DNA from: Lactuca virosa
Taxonomy: Eukaryota; Streptophyta; Magnoliopsida; Asterales; Asteraceae
Assembly: GCA_928212115.1 (NCBI GenBank)
Contig: CAKMRJ010003334.1
Span: 636,422-700,421, forward strand
DNA length: 64,000 nucleotides
Reading direction: 5' to 3'
Below are positions 54,140 to 64,000 of this stretch, piece after piece. How positions within the stretch are numbered: position 1 is the stretch's first letter; every line of letters starts with the position of its first letter. The notes beneath the pieces were generated by a model. The model ran no database searches and was not told the origin of the DNA. It saw only the letters and a list, made by a program, of their open reading frames with translations. Position numbers and translations under genes: made by a program.

Positions 54140-57100
54140 TGTCACAACTAGCATTTTAGCTAAGAAATTCTATTTTCATGTAAACATCAACTATGGTAAG
54201 ACTTGTACTCTAAGCGAATATCATACTCTATGCTAAATTGAAATCATCCATTTGAATCAAAACTTCTGAGTGAAGTTCAAAACGTAATACAATACATCTC
54301 GTACATTCAACTATGTGTTGAAAACCCTAAAAATCATGGTTCAAATTTATTATGGACTAGGATCCTCATATTGGGCCTAATGGGCCAATAAACTTTCAAA
54401 TTGGGTAAGTTGGGCCAAGGAACCCTATTTGGACTCTAATTGGACCTACATTCATCAAGCTAAAGTATTTTGGGCCATGTTGGGCCTAAAATGACTCACT
54501 TCATTTTTATAGGCCTTAATGGGCCATAGATGTTTTCTTGAACCTAAATGGGCCTAAAACCTATTATGTTCACTCTTTTGGGCCGTAAACCCCTAAGAGG
54601 GCCCAATGGGTCGAAAAATTCCACCTTGGACCTTATAGTTCCAAGTATGTTCAATTCTAGCACTATATTTCTCCTCACACTATCCCATTCTCGGCCCAAA
54701 TAAAAAAAAAGAAATGAAATATGGAGACATATTAAGGTCATGACACCTCATTAATATCCTCCATGCAATTAAGCTTAATACACTTCATGTAATTACCCAT
54801 TCCCATACTTCCATGCAAGGTTTTCCCTCTCCTTCTCTCTTCTTCTTAACTCTCGGCCAAAGAGTGTCTCACCACTCTCATTTTACTTCATTTCAACTCC
54901 ACCAAAAAGCTCTCTAGAACATCAAGAACTCACTCACCATATCTCCAAATTTTCGAGTGTGTCTTGTGAAAGATCAAGAACTCTTCATCAAAGCTCATCA
55001 CTTTTGGTAAGTTCTTGTTTGACTTTATGGTTTAACTTCAGATTTAAACCAAAAATCTCTTCTTAACCCACATCATTTCATGATTTATGCTCTTAGAACT
55101 TCATAGATCTCGAAAATCTTCTGAAGAACAAATCAATGGCCGAGATCTTCTCATTTCCTCACCAAAAACCGAAAACTTCCAAGGAATGTGAGTTCATATC
55201 CCCTATTTTCGATTTTTACTTTGTTTTGGGGGAGAATACAAGTTGTTTTGTGTATATCTATGTGTGTATGCATGATTTTGTGTTTTTTTCTAGTTATATA
55301 TGTGTTTATGTGTTGTCAACTTCATTAACTTGAAGATCTACCAAAATATGATGATATTGGTATAACATAACACTTATTTCAACTTATCTTACAAGAAAAA
55401 GGTTTAAAATACATATAAGTTACTTAAAAGCTAAGAAAAACTCCATAAAAGGGGCTAAAAGTGACAAAATGACAAAAGAATGGGTAACTTGTGTAACTCA
55501 CGGCTAGTAAAGGGTTCAAAAGGATTTTTTTGCTAAACATGGCAAATTTCGACATTTAAGACCTTACAAGGACTAAAAATGTAAACATTTTCATAAATGA
55601 GCCTTATTTGGGCTTCTCACGGTTTTGGGCCCAAAAATTGTAATTTTTGATCTTTTGTGAGCTTAAATGTCATTTTCAAGAAAATTGTGCCAAATTTTTT
55701 TTTTTTTATAAAAGGGGTTAAAGATGTGGAATTATAAAAAATTTGGGCCAAAAAGATGAAATTATCTATTATGGGCCGAAAATACATATTTTTATAAAAA
55801 TCAAGCCAACAATGATATTTTTGACAAAAGTGAGTTAAAAATGTTATTTTTACAAAAACTAGCCTTAAAGGCAAGTTTTGTCCAAAAAGGGGCCTAAAAT
55901 GCTATTTTTACCAAAAATGGGCCTTAATTGTAAACTTTTGGCTTAATGGGCCAAGAATGTCATTTTTACAAAAAGTGGGCCTTTTATGCCATTGTGACAA
56001 ATAATTGAATTAAAACAAGCAATAATATAACAAATGGGCTAATTTTGCCTTTCTCATATTAGTGGGCTTTGGTGACCCATATATATGCTTGATAGGTACT
56101 GAATACTCCTTATATATTTATTGGGCCTCATTGACCCATTAACATGCTCGACGGACCTTGGATACTCTTTGCGTGCTATTTGGGCCTGTAAATACCTTAC
56201 ATGTGAAAAGGGCCTTAGTTGTCCTTTTACATATATTTTGGGCCCAGGTTATATAATCTCATTCCCTATGAGCTTAGAAATGATTTACATGTTTAGTGGG
56301 CCTCAGTCGTGCACTTACATGTTCATTTGGGCCCGGAATGTGTTTTATATGTTTCTCTTCGCGTAAATTCGATTAAGGATCCAGTGAGACGTGTCGGTTG
56401 ACACCTATTGAGTGTACGATCGTAGCCTGTAGTTATAACCAAAGTCTCTTGGAGGGAGAGCGAGGGTTTGTGTATAGATCTATACGGGGATGACACCCCA
56501 CACCTGAGCTGTTCACTACAGTTAGACTAAACCAGTCTAGGGTGACGAAAACCTTATTCTATTTTCCGTCGGCGTTCAACAACGCCAAGACAGGCGAATA
56601 TGTCATTATCTAGTATGGTTATAACAACTCACTTAGAGGAATTAACGTTATATATTTACGGGAGACCATTCTCTTTTCTAAATGGACTACTTGGGAACAT
56701 ACTCGCGCTGGTACTCAACCTCGGGGGTTGGTATACCAGCATTCTCTTTTACAGACAACATAGGGTTGTCTGGGGGCATTCTCCGTACATTTTCTTCATT
56801 CTCTTTTGCATACTAGTATACAATAACACACATGCATTAATACAAGATCGGACACAAACATACTGAACTGTTTTCAGAAAATACAGGATTTTCTTGGCAA
56901 TACAAAGTCATACAAATCATTTTCACAAACATACTAAATTGTTTTCAAAAAATATAGGATTTTCTGGTGATTACAAAATTATACAAATCATTTTCTCAAA
57001 TATGCTTATGAACTCACCAACATTTTTATGTTGACCTTTTTAAATTAACTTGTATTCTCAGGAAACCGTTGAAGCAGGTTGGGCAGAACATACTAATGGA

Positions 57101-57309
57101 TATTTTGTTATATTTTGTTTCATCATACTTTAACTATTTTGGCATGTAATATTCAAACACAGTACTCGATGTAAACAATGTATGTTGTTATATTACATGT
57201 GTGATGATGATGATGTTATGTTTCAATTACATACTATGTGATGATACTACAAGGATGAAGTCACACCAAGCCCCCGGACGTTTCCGCCGTCTGGTTCGGG
57301 GGTGTGACA
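54140..57309 (+). repeat. Element B right-arm LTR (3170 bp)
   Basis: TGTCACAACTAGC to GGTTCGGGGGTGTGACA, uninterrupted. It mirrors the left-arm LTR in all parts: GGCCTAA/GGGCCA-rich segments (54370-54560), degenerate repeats (55570-55985), the 30-bp array (56040-56345) and the conserved box (56432-56526). Confidence 0.93.
56432..56526 (+). promoter_or_regulatory. conserved Gypsy LTR box, B right arm
   Basis: From AGTTATAACCAAAGTCTC to GAGCTGTTCACTACAGTTAG on the + strand, around GTATAGATCTATAC (56472-56485). The complement of the left-arm box. Confidence 0.65.
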
Positions 57310-57314
57310 TTAAC
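57310..57314. repeat. target-site duplication TTAAC, right copy
   Basis: Immediately outside the right end of element B; pairs with 29864-29868. Confidence 0.85.
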
Positions 57315-57656
57315 TTTTAGTACAAGTGTCTCCTTTTGTGATTGGTCCAATGATAGTATAAGTATGAGTATAGGACCATCACCCCCATGTAGTTCATCAA
57401 CCTTTTCTCACTCAGTGAAGTATCAATCAAGAATCATTCATTCATATCATTCTCTTTGTTCTTAAGTTTCTTTACTGTTCATATTCTATTTTATTATTAA
57501 GTCACTTGAATACTTTGTTGCTCTATATCTCCGAGGCTTGACTGGTTATATCCAGACTTGACTGGAAAGATTATTTACCTCCATTGTTGTGTTGATCTCA
57601 AGTTTTGAGTTCTCCAACCTTGTCCTTAGATAGCTTTGTATATCTCCCACTTCTCA
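57315..57656 (+). repeat. D2 Copia 5' LTR, right part
   Basis: Continues from 29868 and ends near CCCACTTCTCA, four bases before a primer site. The last 150 bases resemble the end of the LTR at 17800-18480 (CTTGACTGG, GATCTCAAG, TTTTGAGTTCTCCAACCTTG). Confidence 0.65.
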
Positions 57657-57660
57657 TAAT

Positions 57661-57673
57661 TGGTATCTGAGCC
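57661..57673 (+). promoter_or_regulatory. D2 primer-binding site
   Basis: TGGTATCTGAGCC, one base different from the usual TGGTATCAGAGCC. Its place after an LTR end shows that 57315-57656 is the end of a 5' LTR. Confidence 0.75.
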
Positions 57674-57801
57674 AAAGTGGTTGTCCTTTGAATAAACAGT
57701 ATCATATTATCATTGATTGAGAATACCTTAGTTTTTCAACCATTTCTGTTTCAGGATAAAAGTTCTTCTATATACCACTTCGCTCAAATTATTACACCAC
57801 A

Positions 57802-59014
57802 ATGGATACTCTTAATCAATCTCAACAAATGTATTCAACGCAAATCACAAACAGCGTGGGTTGCCCATTTAGAGCCCCACTTCTAGTTGTTGAAGAATAT
57901 GATCATTGGAAAGTTAGAACAGAGAGGTTCTTGGTTGGAAAAAGAAAAGGTGAAAATATATGGAGATCTGTGAAAGAAGGTCCTCATGTCCCAGTTAGGT
58001 AAATGGTTAGAGATGCTGCAACTACTCTCATGGGTCAAGAAGAGCTCAGACTTGCACGTCTAACTACCAACGACGTCAAGAAACTCCACGCTGATCAAAT
58101 CGCTTTCTCTGAAATGGTATTGGTATTCCACTATCTTTCTTTGAGCACATCAAGTTGTTCAAATTATCCAAAGAGATATGGGACACTCTTCAAGATCTAT
58201 TTGAAGGTTTAGAAAAGATGAAAGACAAGCGTATGCCCTCAGTGGTGAATGATTTTGACATATTCACTACAACTCTTGGAGAATTTGTAGCCTCAGCTTC
58301 AAATTGGTAAAGAATTATGGCGAACAACATGACGGCACATGGTGTGGTCTGAAATCCTCTTGAGTACAACATAAAGTTCATCAATAGCCCCAGAAAGGGA
58401 TGGGGTAATGTCAAGTCTTGTCTTCAGAGTAATGCATCTCTGACTGAAGCTTTATCAGCTTTTTGACAAACTACAAGGTCATGATTCCAATGTTGCTCAA
58501 ACCTTAAGAGAACTCTCTGGTTGTCCTTTTGCTATTTTCAGTTCAGTAAACCCACATACTCTGAACCGTGTTATTTCAGATCCATTAAAAGTTGCTCAAC
58601 CTATTCCACCTCCTTTGTTTGAAAAGAAATTTGAACTAGAAGTGGTAAATGTCGAACTTCGTTTTCAATAAGAATTTTCTCTTCTCTCGATGAAGTATAG
58701 GAGACCATGGAACAATAACTAAAAACCACCTATGAATAGATTTCAAACCTCATACCAAGCTCCTCACCAAAACAATGCTTAGCCTTATCCCAAACCCACA
58801 TAAAATTCACCCTCCTACCGACTAAACATTTTGAACCACTCCTCGGAACCACTAGTCAACTCCTTTTCAGTTAAGCCCAGAATCACCTATCACAAATGTG
58901 CTCTTGGAAATCACCATGCTAGATACTGTCAGGCTGAAGAACCTCAAAAACCAAAATTAAAGGACTTTGCTTACTATGCACGTCCTGCACAAGAGTTAGT
59001 AGAAAGTGAGAAGG
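57802..59014 (+). pseudogene. gag: D2 Copia gag, broken, interrupted by element E
   Basis: Starts ATG (MDTLNQSQQMYSTQ) and reads APLLVVEEYDHWKVRTERFL, the N-terminal signature of many Copia Gags. A stop at 58000-58002 and several more follow, with Gag-like helices (DVKKLHADQIAFSEM). Near 58870-58930 a knuckle-like YHKCALGNHHARYC has lost its first Cys. Sequence is cut at 59014 by the LTR of element E. Confidence 0.75.
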
Positions 59015-59805
59015 TGTCACACCCCCAAACCGGAACGGCGGAAACGTTCGGGGGTGGATGACGTCATATGTAGTATCACAACAATTGCATCATAGTAATC
59101 AAAGTAAACACAACCATTACATTGAATATATAAAAAGGTATTTACATCTGTTGGCTTCATATTTATATACATCAAAAGTAGCAAAATAAAGACGAGACTC
59201 TATACGCTCTGTCTTCTCAAAAGTCTGCCAAGGTACCTGTCTACTAATTTCCTGAGAATACAAGCGATTTTGAAAAGAGAGTATCAGCATAAAAGCTGGT
59301 GAGTTCATAAGCATATTTTTGTAATGAAAACCTGTCATTGAATCTGTAAAATGTTTGTATGCTTCCAAAGAAAATCCAATATTTTCTAACATATATGATT
59401 ATTATTGTGTTCTGTAATAGATTATAATGTATTAGTTTGTATGTATGGTTACCACCAGCTGTATTGTATCATGTTGTTTTGAATGAAAAATCCCTTTGTA
59501 TGAAAACCCTGGTCATCACCAGTAATGTATAGAATGTTCTGTTTGAAAACCCTGGTTACCACCAGTATGTATAGTAATTTCATTACTTAAAATAAAACTA
59601 TGAGTTGAAATCCCTGGAATCCTCGAGTTGTATTATGAACTAGTTTTATTAATGAAAATAAAACTAAAGAAGAATGAAATCCCGTAAACAATAAGGTTAT
59701 TTTATACTATTGTGAGTCGTATAACCATGCTTGATATGACCTAGTGACCTTTACGACATTCTTCAAGTGTTGGATAAATGACATTTGTCACCCCAGGCAT
59801 GCCTG

Positions 59806-59900
59806 CCTAACTGTAGCTAGCAGTTCAGGTGTGGGATTGTCAGTACCGAATAGATCTATTCACAAATCTCACACTCTCCCTCCAGGAGACTCTGGTTATA
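59806..59900 (-). promoter_or_regulatory. conserved Gypsy LTR box, element E copy
   Basis: CCTAACTGTAGCTAGCAGTT to CTCCAGGAGACTCTGGTTA with the palindrome GAATAGATCTATTC (59848-59861). Very close to the A copy. Confidence 0.65.
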
Positions 59901-61033
59901 CTATGATAGGATTTAACCTGTACCCTGAAAGGTACAATTGAAGTGTTGTCTCACAATCCTGTATTAACTAGTTTATGTGTGGTTCTGTATTGTTCTCTTG
60001 TATTTGAATCCGTTGTATACTTATAGTGTAACAATAATTTTACTTAAATAATTATTTAATGTTGTACTCTTGAAGTCTGAATGTAGTAATGTATATCATA
60101 AACTAAATCTGTCATAGTTTATATGTTTTACAATGTATAACTCTGAATTCATAAAACTGTGTATTGAAAATCCCAAACTATACCTATTATAGTTGGCATG
60201 TATGTTGTGTACTTGGTTCATGTATTGACCTGAAAACTATGCAATTATGGGTGTACGTTGAAAACGTCCCTTATGCTCAGCATGTTACAAAAGGGATAAA
60301 ATATCTAAATATTTTATAAAACATGGAAATCTTTTGGTTGAAGCAATTGCATAAGTTTTAAACCTCTTGAAATTCTTTTGTATAAGTTCACAAAATCATT
60401 TGTGTTTGGCTTGTATTCCCTTCCTTGAAAACCTTAAAAATAGTAAAAGCATGGGGGTATGAACTCACTGTTGGTCGTGTGATTAGTCGGATAGCGAGAC
60501 TGGGAGTGGAAACCCTTGGTTGGATGCACGCGGTACTTAACGGAATCCTAATCAAAAATTAAATACATAATTGTATTTTATTAACGAAACCATTATTTAT
60601 AGCGTTGGAAAACACTTGTTATTGGTTTAGGAATGTTACCGAGACTCGATCGAGGTGGAAAAGTGGATTTGCGGCCAAGATTCACGGTGTGAAGGAGTTT
60701 GCGGCCGTGAAGGGTTTCCGGCCGTGAACTGCCCCTTGAAGGGTTTACGGTCGTGAACAATGTTCTTGAAGGATTTATGAATCTTTGAAAGGTTTACGGC
60801 CGTAAACGGGTTTACGGCCTTTGAAGATTTGAAGGGTGTACGACCGTAAACTCAAGAACAATGATGTTGGATTCGACGCAAAACGCGTTTTAGATGCTCC
60901 AAAACAACCTCCAAAGGTGATTCTTGATGATTTTCGGAAGAAAAGAGGGTGTTTTTGATGTTTACGGTTGACAGGTTAGAGAGAGAAGGAGAGAGTTTCG
61001 GCCAGAAAAGTGTAAATTAGGGGTAGATGCTCA

Positions 61034-61041
61034 TATTTATA
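61034..61041 (-). promoter_or_regulatory. TATA box of LTR E
   Basis: The - strand reads CCTATAAATATGAG after CTCC. It aligns with the AT run of LTR A and TATATATA of LTR G. Confidence 0.6.
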
Positions 61042-61359
61042 GGGAGGTTTCATGGTCGGTGGTGGGGGCCACCTGTCGCTGGCCGTAAACGGGTGTATGG
61101 TCGTAAACAGGTTTACGGCCGTGAACATCACTCAGGCCGAAAACTATTGATTTTTCAAAGGAAACTCGGGTTTTTCGCGTGATTTTGGTTCCGACTCATA
61201 TATATAAAATTCAATTATACAACTAAATGATTTTCCAAACCAAAGGAATTTGATGGAAATCAATAAAATTCAAATTTTATTAATGAAAATATGCTAACGG
61301 TAACGGAAAAAGGTTCGGGTTGTCACATCATCCCCCCGTTAGAGGGAATTTCGTCCCGA

Positions 61360-61930
61360 AATTTAAACACAGAATACAAATCATGGACTCGGAAAAAGAT
61401 GAGGGTATTTCTGTTTCATGTAATCTTCTCGCTCCCAAATGAATTCAGATCCCCGCTTGTCATTTCAGCGGACCTTCACTATCAGTATGCGACTTTGTTT
61501 TGTTCGCTTGACTTCCCGATCCATGATTTCGACTGGTTCTTCCACGAAATTGAGGTTCTCGTTGATCTCGATCTCATCAAGAGGGACCACAAGGGTTTCG
61601 TCGGATAGACATTTTTAAGCTTCGAGATGTGGAAGACAGGATGAATGTTGCTAAGTTCTTGGGGTAACTGAAGTTTGTATGCTACGGGACCGATCCTAGT
61701 GAGGATATCGAATGGTCCTATGTATCTCAGATTCAGCTTTCCACGCTTTTCAAAGCGTATCATGCCTTTCCAGGGTGAGACCTTCAAAAGAACACAATCA
61801 CCAACCTAGAACTCTAAAGGTTTTCATCTCTTATTAGCATAGCTCTTTTGTCTATCTCTTGAAGCCTTTAGTCGTTCCTAGATTTGTCATACCCGGATTT
61901 GTATGATATTTTCTAGTAGTTTCTCGGATG
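61360..61930 (-). pseudogene. Element E integrase C-terminus and chromodomain-like tail
   Basis: Reads KVSPWKGMIRFEKRGKLNLR, YIGPFDILTRIGPVAYKLQL and HPVFHISKLK, then a frameshift near 61615. The next frame gives SDETLVVPLDEIEINENL and VEEPVEIMDREVKRTKQ, then WEREDYMKQKYPHLF-like text with a stop. Closely parallels the B right-arm tail. Confidence 0.82.
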
Positions 61931-61932
61931 AT

Positions 61933-62472
61933 TTATGGGACTGTGAGAGTGCTATCGGGGACTTGACCTTTAACTAGCTGCGTGTCACCCACTTCAGCCC
62001 AACACAGAGGGGATCTGCACTTACGGCCATAGAGGGCTTCAAATGGCACAACCTTGATGCTGGTATGGTAGTTGTTGTTGTAGGAGAGCTTGAACAAGGG
62101 CAAATGGGTGTCCCACGACTTACCAAAGTCTATGACACATGCTCTCAACATGTCTTCCAATGTCTGAATGGTCCTCTCACTCTGCCCGTATGTTTGTGGA
62201 TGGTAAGCTGTGTTCATATCCAACTTAGTTCCAAGAGCCTTCTGGAGTGACTGCCAAAATCTCGAGGTGAATCTGCTATCCCGATCGGAGATAATGGACA
62301 CAGGTACACCATGTAGAAGAACTATATCTTGGATGTAGATTCGTGTAAGTCTCTCCATCTTGAATGTCTCTTTGATTGGCAGGAAGTGGGCGGATTTAGT
62401 CAGTCGATCGATAATTACCCAGATGGTATCGTACCCACTCGGAGACTTGGGCAACTTAGTGATGAAATCCAT
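61933..62472 (-). pseudogene. Element E integrase catalytic core
   Basis: 180 codons open on the - strand: MDFITKLPKSPSGYDTIWVI, IDRLTKSAHFLPIKE, ISDRDSRFTSRFW, YHPQTYGQSERTIQTL. All three catalytic acids are present; Asp in QTDG has become Tyr. Breaks lie on both sides, so the polyprotein is not intact. Confidence 0.88.
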
Positions 62473-62723
62473 CGTGATCCTTTCCCAATCTACTCAGGTA
62501 TTTCTGGCTGCTGAAGTAGACATGAGGGCTTTTGATATTCCACCTTCACCTTGGCGCAAGTCAGTCACTTGCCCACGAAGGTAGCGATCTCTGCTTTCAT
62601 GTTCGGCCACCAATAGAGCTTTTTGAGATCCAGGTACATCTTATCCGAACCTGGGTGAACGGAGTATCTAGTCTTGTGAGATTCGTTCATAACAACCACC
62701 CTGTAACCGCTGAACTTTGGGGT
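62473..62723 (-). pseudogene. Element E integrase zinc-binding N-terminus
   Basis: The - strand matches the HHCC region of B (Trp-Trp-Pro motif as a decayed form near 62610, CVTCAKVK-like text reading LTCAKVKVEYQK near 62540-62580). The frame is broken by stops. Confidence 0.7.
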
Positions 62724-63539
62724 TCAGATCCGATTCATGAAATAGTAAACTCCGTCTTCACTGATCTCCAAGTTCTTTTCCATCCCCCTCAAGGCTTCAT
62801 CTGACATGTTCTCTAGTTTTAACACTTCCAGTTGAGCCTCTCTGATTTGTGCAGACAGATGGGACTGGATGGTCATTGTCAGTGCCTTCACTCTACGACC
62901 TGAATACTCTTTCCAGCTGAGGGCATCCGCTACCACATTGGCCTTGCCGGGATGGTAGCGTATTTCGCACTCATAATCACTGAGTAGTTCTACCCACCGT
63001 TGTTGCCTCATGTTCAATTCTTTCTGATCAAAGATATGTTGTATGCTCTTATGGTCGGTGAAGATAGTACACTTGGTTCCGTAGAGATAATGTCTCCAAA
63101 TCTTTAACGCAAAGACCACTGCTCCCAACTCCAAATCGTGAGTTGTATAATTGACTTCGTGTGCTTTCAGCTGTCTTGAGGCGTAGGCAATAACCTTTCC
63201 TCGTTGCATGAGCACACAGCCTAGACCCTGACTGGATGCATCACAGTAGACCACGAAGTCCTCCGCCCCTTCAGGCAAAGACATGATAGGTGCGCTGCAT
63301 AGGGCCTGCTTTAATGTTTGAAACACAGTGTCTTGCTTTTCTCCCCAACAAAAGGGTACACCTTTCTGAGTCAGGGTGGTTAAAGGCTTAGCAATCCTGG
63401 AGAAATTTTGGATAAATCTGTGATAGTAGCCAGCGAGAGCCAAGAATTGACGGATTTCTGTGGGCGTCTTCGGTGCTGACCAATTCTCAATCGCTTTGAT
63501 TTTGGAAGGGTCCACGTGTATGCCTTCCTCGCTAACCAC
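62724..63539 (-). pseudogene. Element E RT C-terminus and RNase H (272 codons open)
   Basis: Starts VSEEGIHVDPSKIKAIENWS, continues through TEIRQFLALAGYYHRFIQNF (RT thumb/connection) into RNase H: FVVYCDASSQGLGCVLMQRG, YTTHDLELGAVVFALKIWRH, CTIFTDHKSIQHIF, then HPGKANVVADALSWKEYSGR. RNase H acids are intact. This is the longest open pol segment of the window apart from the C gag. Confidence 0.88.
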
Positions 63540-64000
63540 GTGACCAAGGAAAGTTACTTTTCTGATCTAGAATTCGCACTTTGAAAACTTTGCATAAAGT
63601 TTCTCCGCCCTTAATGTTTCTAACACTAGCCTCAAGTGTTGTCTATGATCTTCCTCACTCCGAGAGTAGACAGGTATATCATCAATGAACACGATTACGA
63701 ACATGTCTAGGAAAGGGCGGCACACCCGATTCACCAGATCCACGAATACCGCCGGTGCGTTGGTTAAACCAAAGGGCATTACTACAAACTCGTAGTGACC
63801 ATACCGAGTTCGAAATGTTGTCTTAGGAACATCACTCTCATGGACTCGTAGTTGATGGTACCCTGATCTTAGGTCTATCTTTTAGAAGTAGTCGGCTCCT
63901 TGAAGTTGATCGAAGAGGTCTTCGGTTATGGTTAGGGGATAACGGTTCTTGATGTTAAGCTTGTTCAGTTCACGATAATCTATGCACATCCGAAAGGATC
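63540..64000 (-). pseudogene. Element E reverse transcriptase, partial at window edge
   Basis: Reads, from the right edge, RMCIDYRELNKLNIKNRYPL, a degenerate middle with a stop near 63883, then MPFGLTNAPAVFVDLVNRVC and VIVFIDDIPVYSRSEEDHRQ with the FIDD box intact. A stop separates it from the next segment near 63569. The upstream part lies beyond 64000. Confidence 0.86.

Larger units (their letters stand above)
29869..57309. mobile_element. Gypsy element B: palindromic insertion with two outward LTR 3' ends
   Basis: The left half (- strand) reads RT, RNase H, integrase and LTR from 51481 down to 29869. The right half (+ strand) reads the same order from 51482 up to 57309. Removing C (31191-39380) and copia-3 with one target copy (7611 bp) leaves a left arm of about 5.81 kb against 5.83 kb on the right. 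Both outer ends are the LTR U5 end (GTGTGACA or its complement). A single TTAAC pair flanks the whole. Gag, protease, 5' LTR and primer site are absent from both halves. In 86 aligned bases near the pol ends I count 8 mismatches between arms. Confidence 0.9.
59015..61327 (-). repeat. Element E 3' LTR (2313 bp)
   Basis: The + strand runs from TGTCACACCCCCAAACCGG to GGTTCGGGTTGTCACA. It contains the conserved box (59806-59900), a TATA box (61034-61041) and about ten TTTACGGCC/CCGTAAAC motifs between 60680 and 61140, including the perfect palindrome GTTTACGGCCGTAAAC (60792-60807). Confidence 0.92.
59015..64000 (-). mobile_element. Gypsy element E, - strand, 3' half (continues beyond window)
   Basis: On the - strand from the right edge: RT, RNase H, integrase, chromodomain-like tail, then the 3' LTR ending at 59015 inside the D2 gag. 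Same LTR family as element A. Its 5' half, second LTR and target duplication lie beyond 64000. GAAGG (59010-59014) is the left candidate duplication. Confidence 0.9.

Noticed and set aside
29869..57309. Two unrelated Gypsy elements inserted head to head
   Set aside because: No target duplication separates the halves, both lack the same 5' parts, they break at the same RT position, and a single TTAAC pair sits outside both LTRs.

Overview
The window is repeat-rich plant nuclear DNA made almost entirely of LTR retrotransposons. I see no host gene, tRNA, rRNA or CRISPR array. Gypsy and Copia elements with tRNA-Met-type primer sites, multi-kilobase LTRs and an extra ORF downstream of pol suggest a large dicot genome. 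The short leader motif ACTCGGCGAGT and the overall element types make me think of the lettuce tribe (Asteraceae, Lactuca-like). That is an inference from recall, not a measurement.

Layout. 1-5632: 3' three quarters of a gag-only Copia element (copia-1, + strand) with its 3' LTR. 5861-11384: a decayed Gypsy element on the - strand (A) with a 2.6 kb LTR, primer site, leader ORF and gag, followed by an oppositely oriented LTR scrap (11385-11869). 11870-13099: an old Copia leader. 13100-15990: a - strand Gypsy (F) reduced to LTR and broken gag. 15991-17640: the end of a + strand Gypsy (G). 17800-29651: a Copia LTR, then a long decayed Copia element (D) with gag tail, protease, integrase, RT, RNase H, a spacer, an extra 3' ORF in the env position, and a 3' LTR. 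29652-29868 and 57310-59014: the split 5' LTR, primer site and gag of another Copia (D2). 59015-64000: a - strand Gypsy (E), of the same LTR family as A, inserted in the D2 gag and running out of the window.

The centrepiece is 29869-57309. It is one Gypsy insertion (B) built as a giant inverted repeat. Two copies of RT-RNase H-integrase-LTR face away from a common centre near 51482, so both outer ends are LTR 3' (U5) ends. A 5-bp target duplication (TTAAC) flanks the whole structure, not each half. After removing two later insertions the arms are about 5.81 and 5.83 kb. The later insertions are element C (31191-39380: LTR, intact gag, integrase tail, LTR, gag fragment) in the left-arm LTR, and copia-3 (42413-50018: two 801-bp LTRs with two differences, duplication CTTTT) in the left-arm integrase. 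Divergence follows nesting: about 9% between arms in one sampled stretch, about 5% between C LTRs over their first 260 bases, and 0.25% between copia-3 LTRs.

Functionally the window is a community of non-autonomous or dead elements. copia-1 and copia-3 share the same loss of pol, so the family was apparently copied by enzymes supplied in trans. C keeps a clean 409-codon gag but no enzymes. Several families carry clusters of short palindromes in leaders or U3 regions. Four Gypsy elements (A, B, E, G) share a conserved LTR box whose central palindrome changes in a compensated way.
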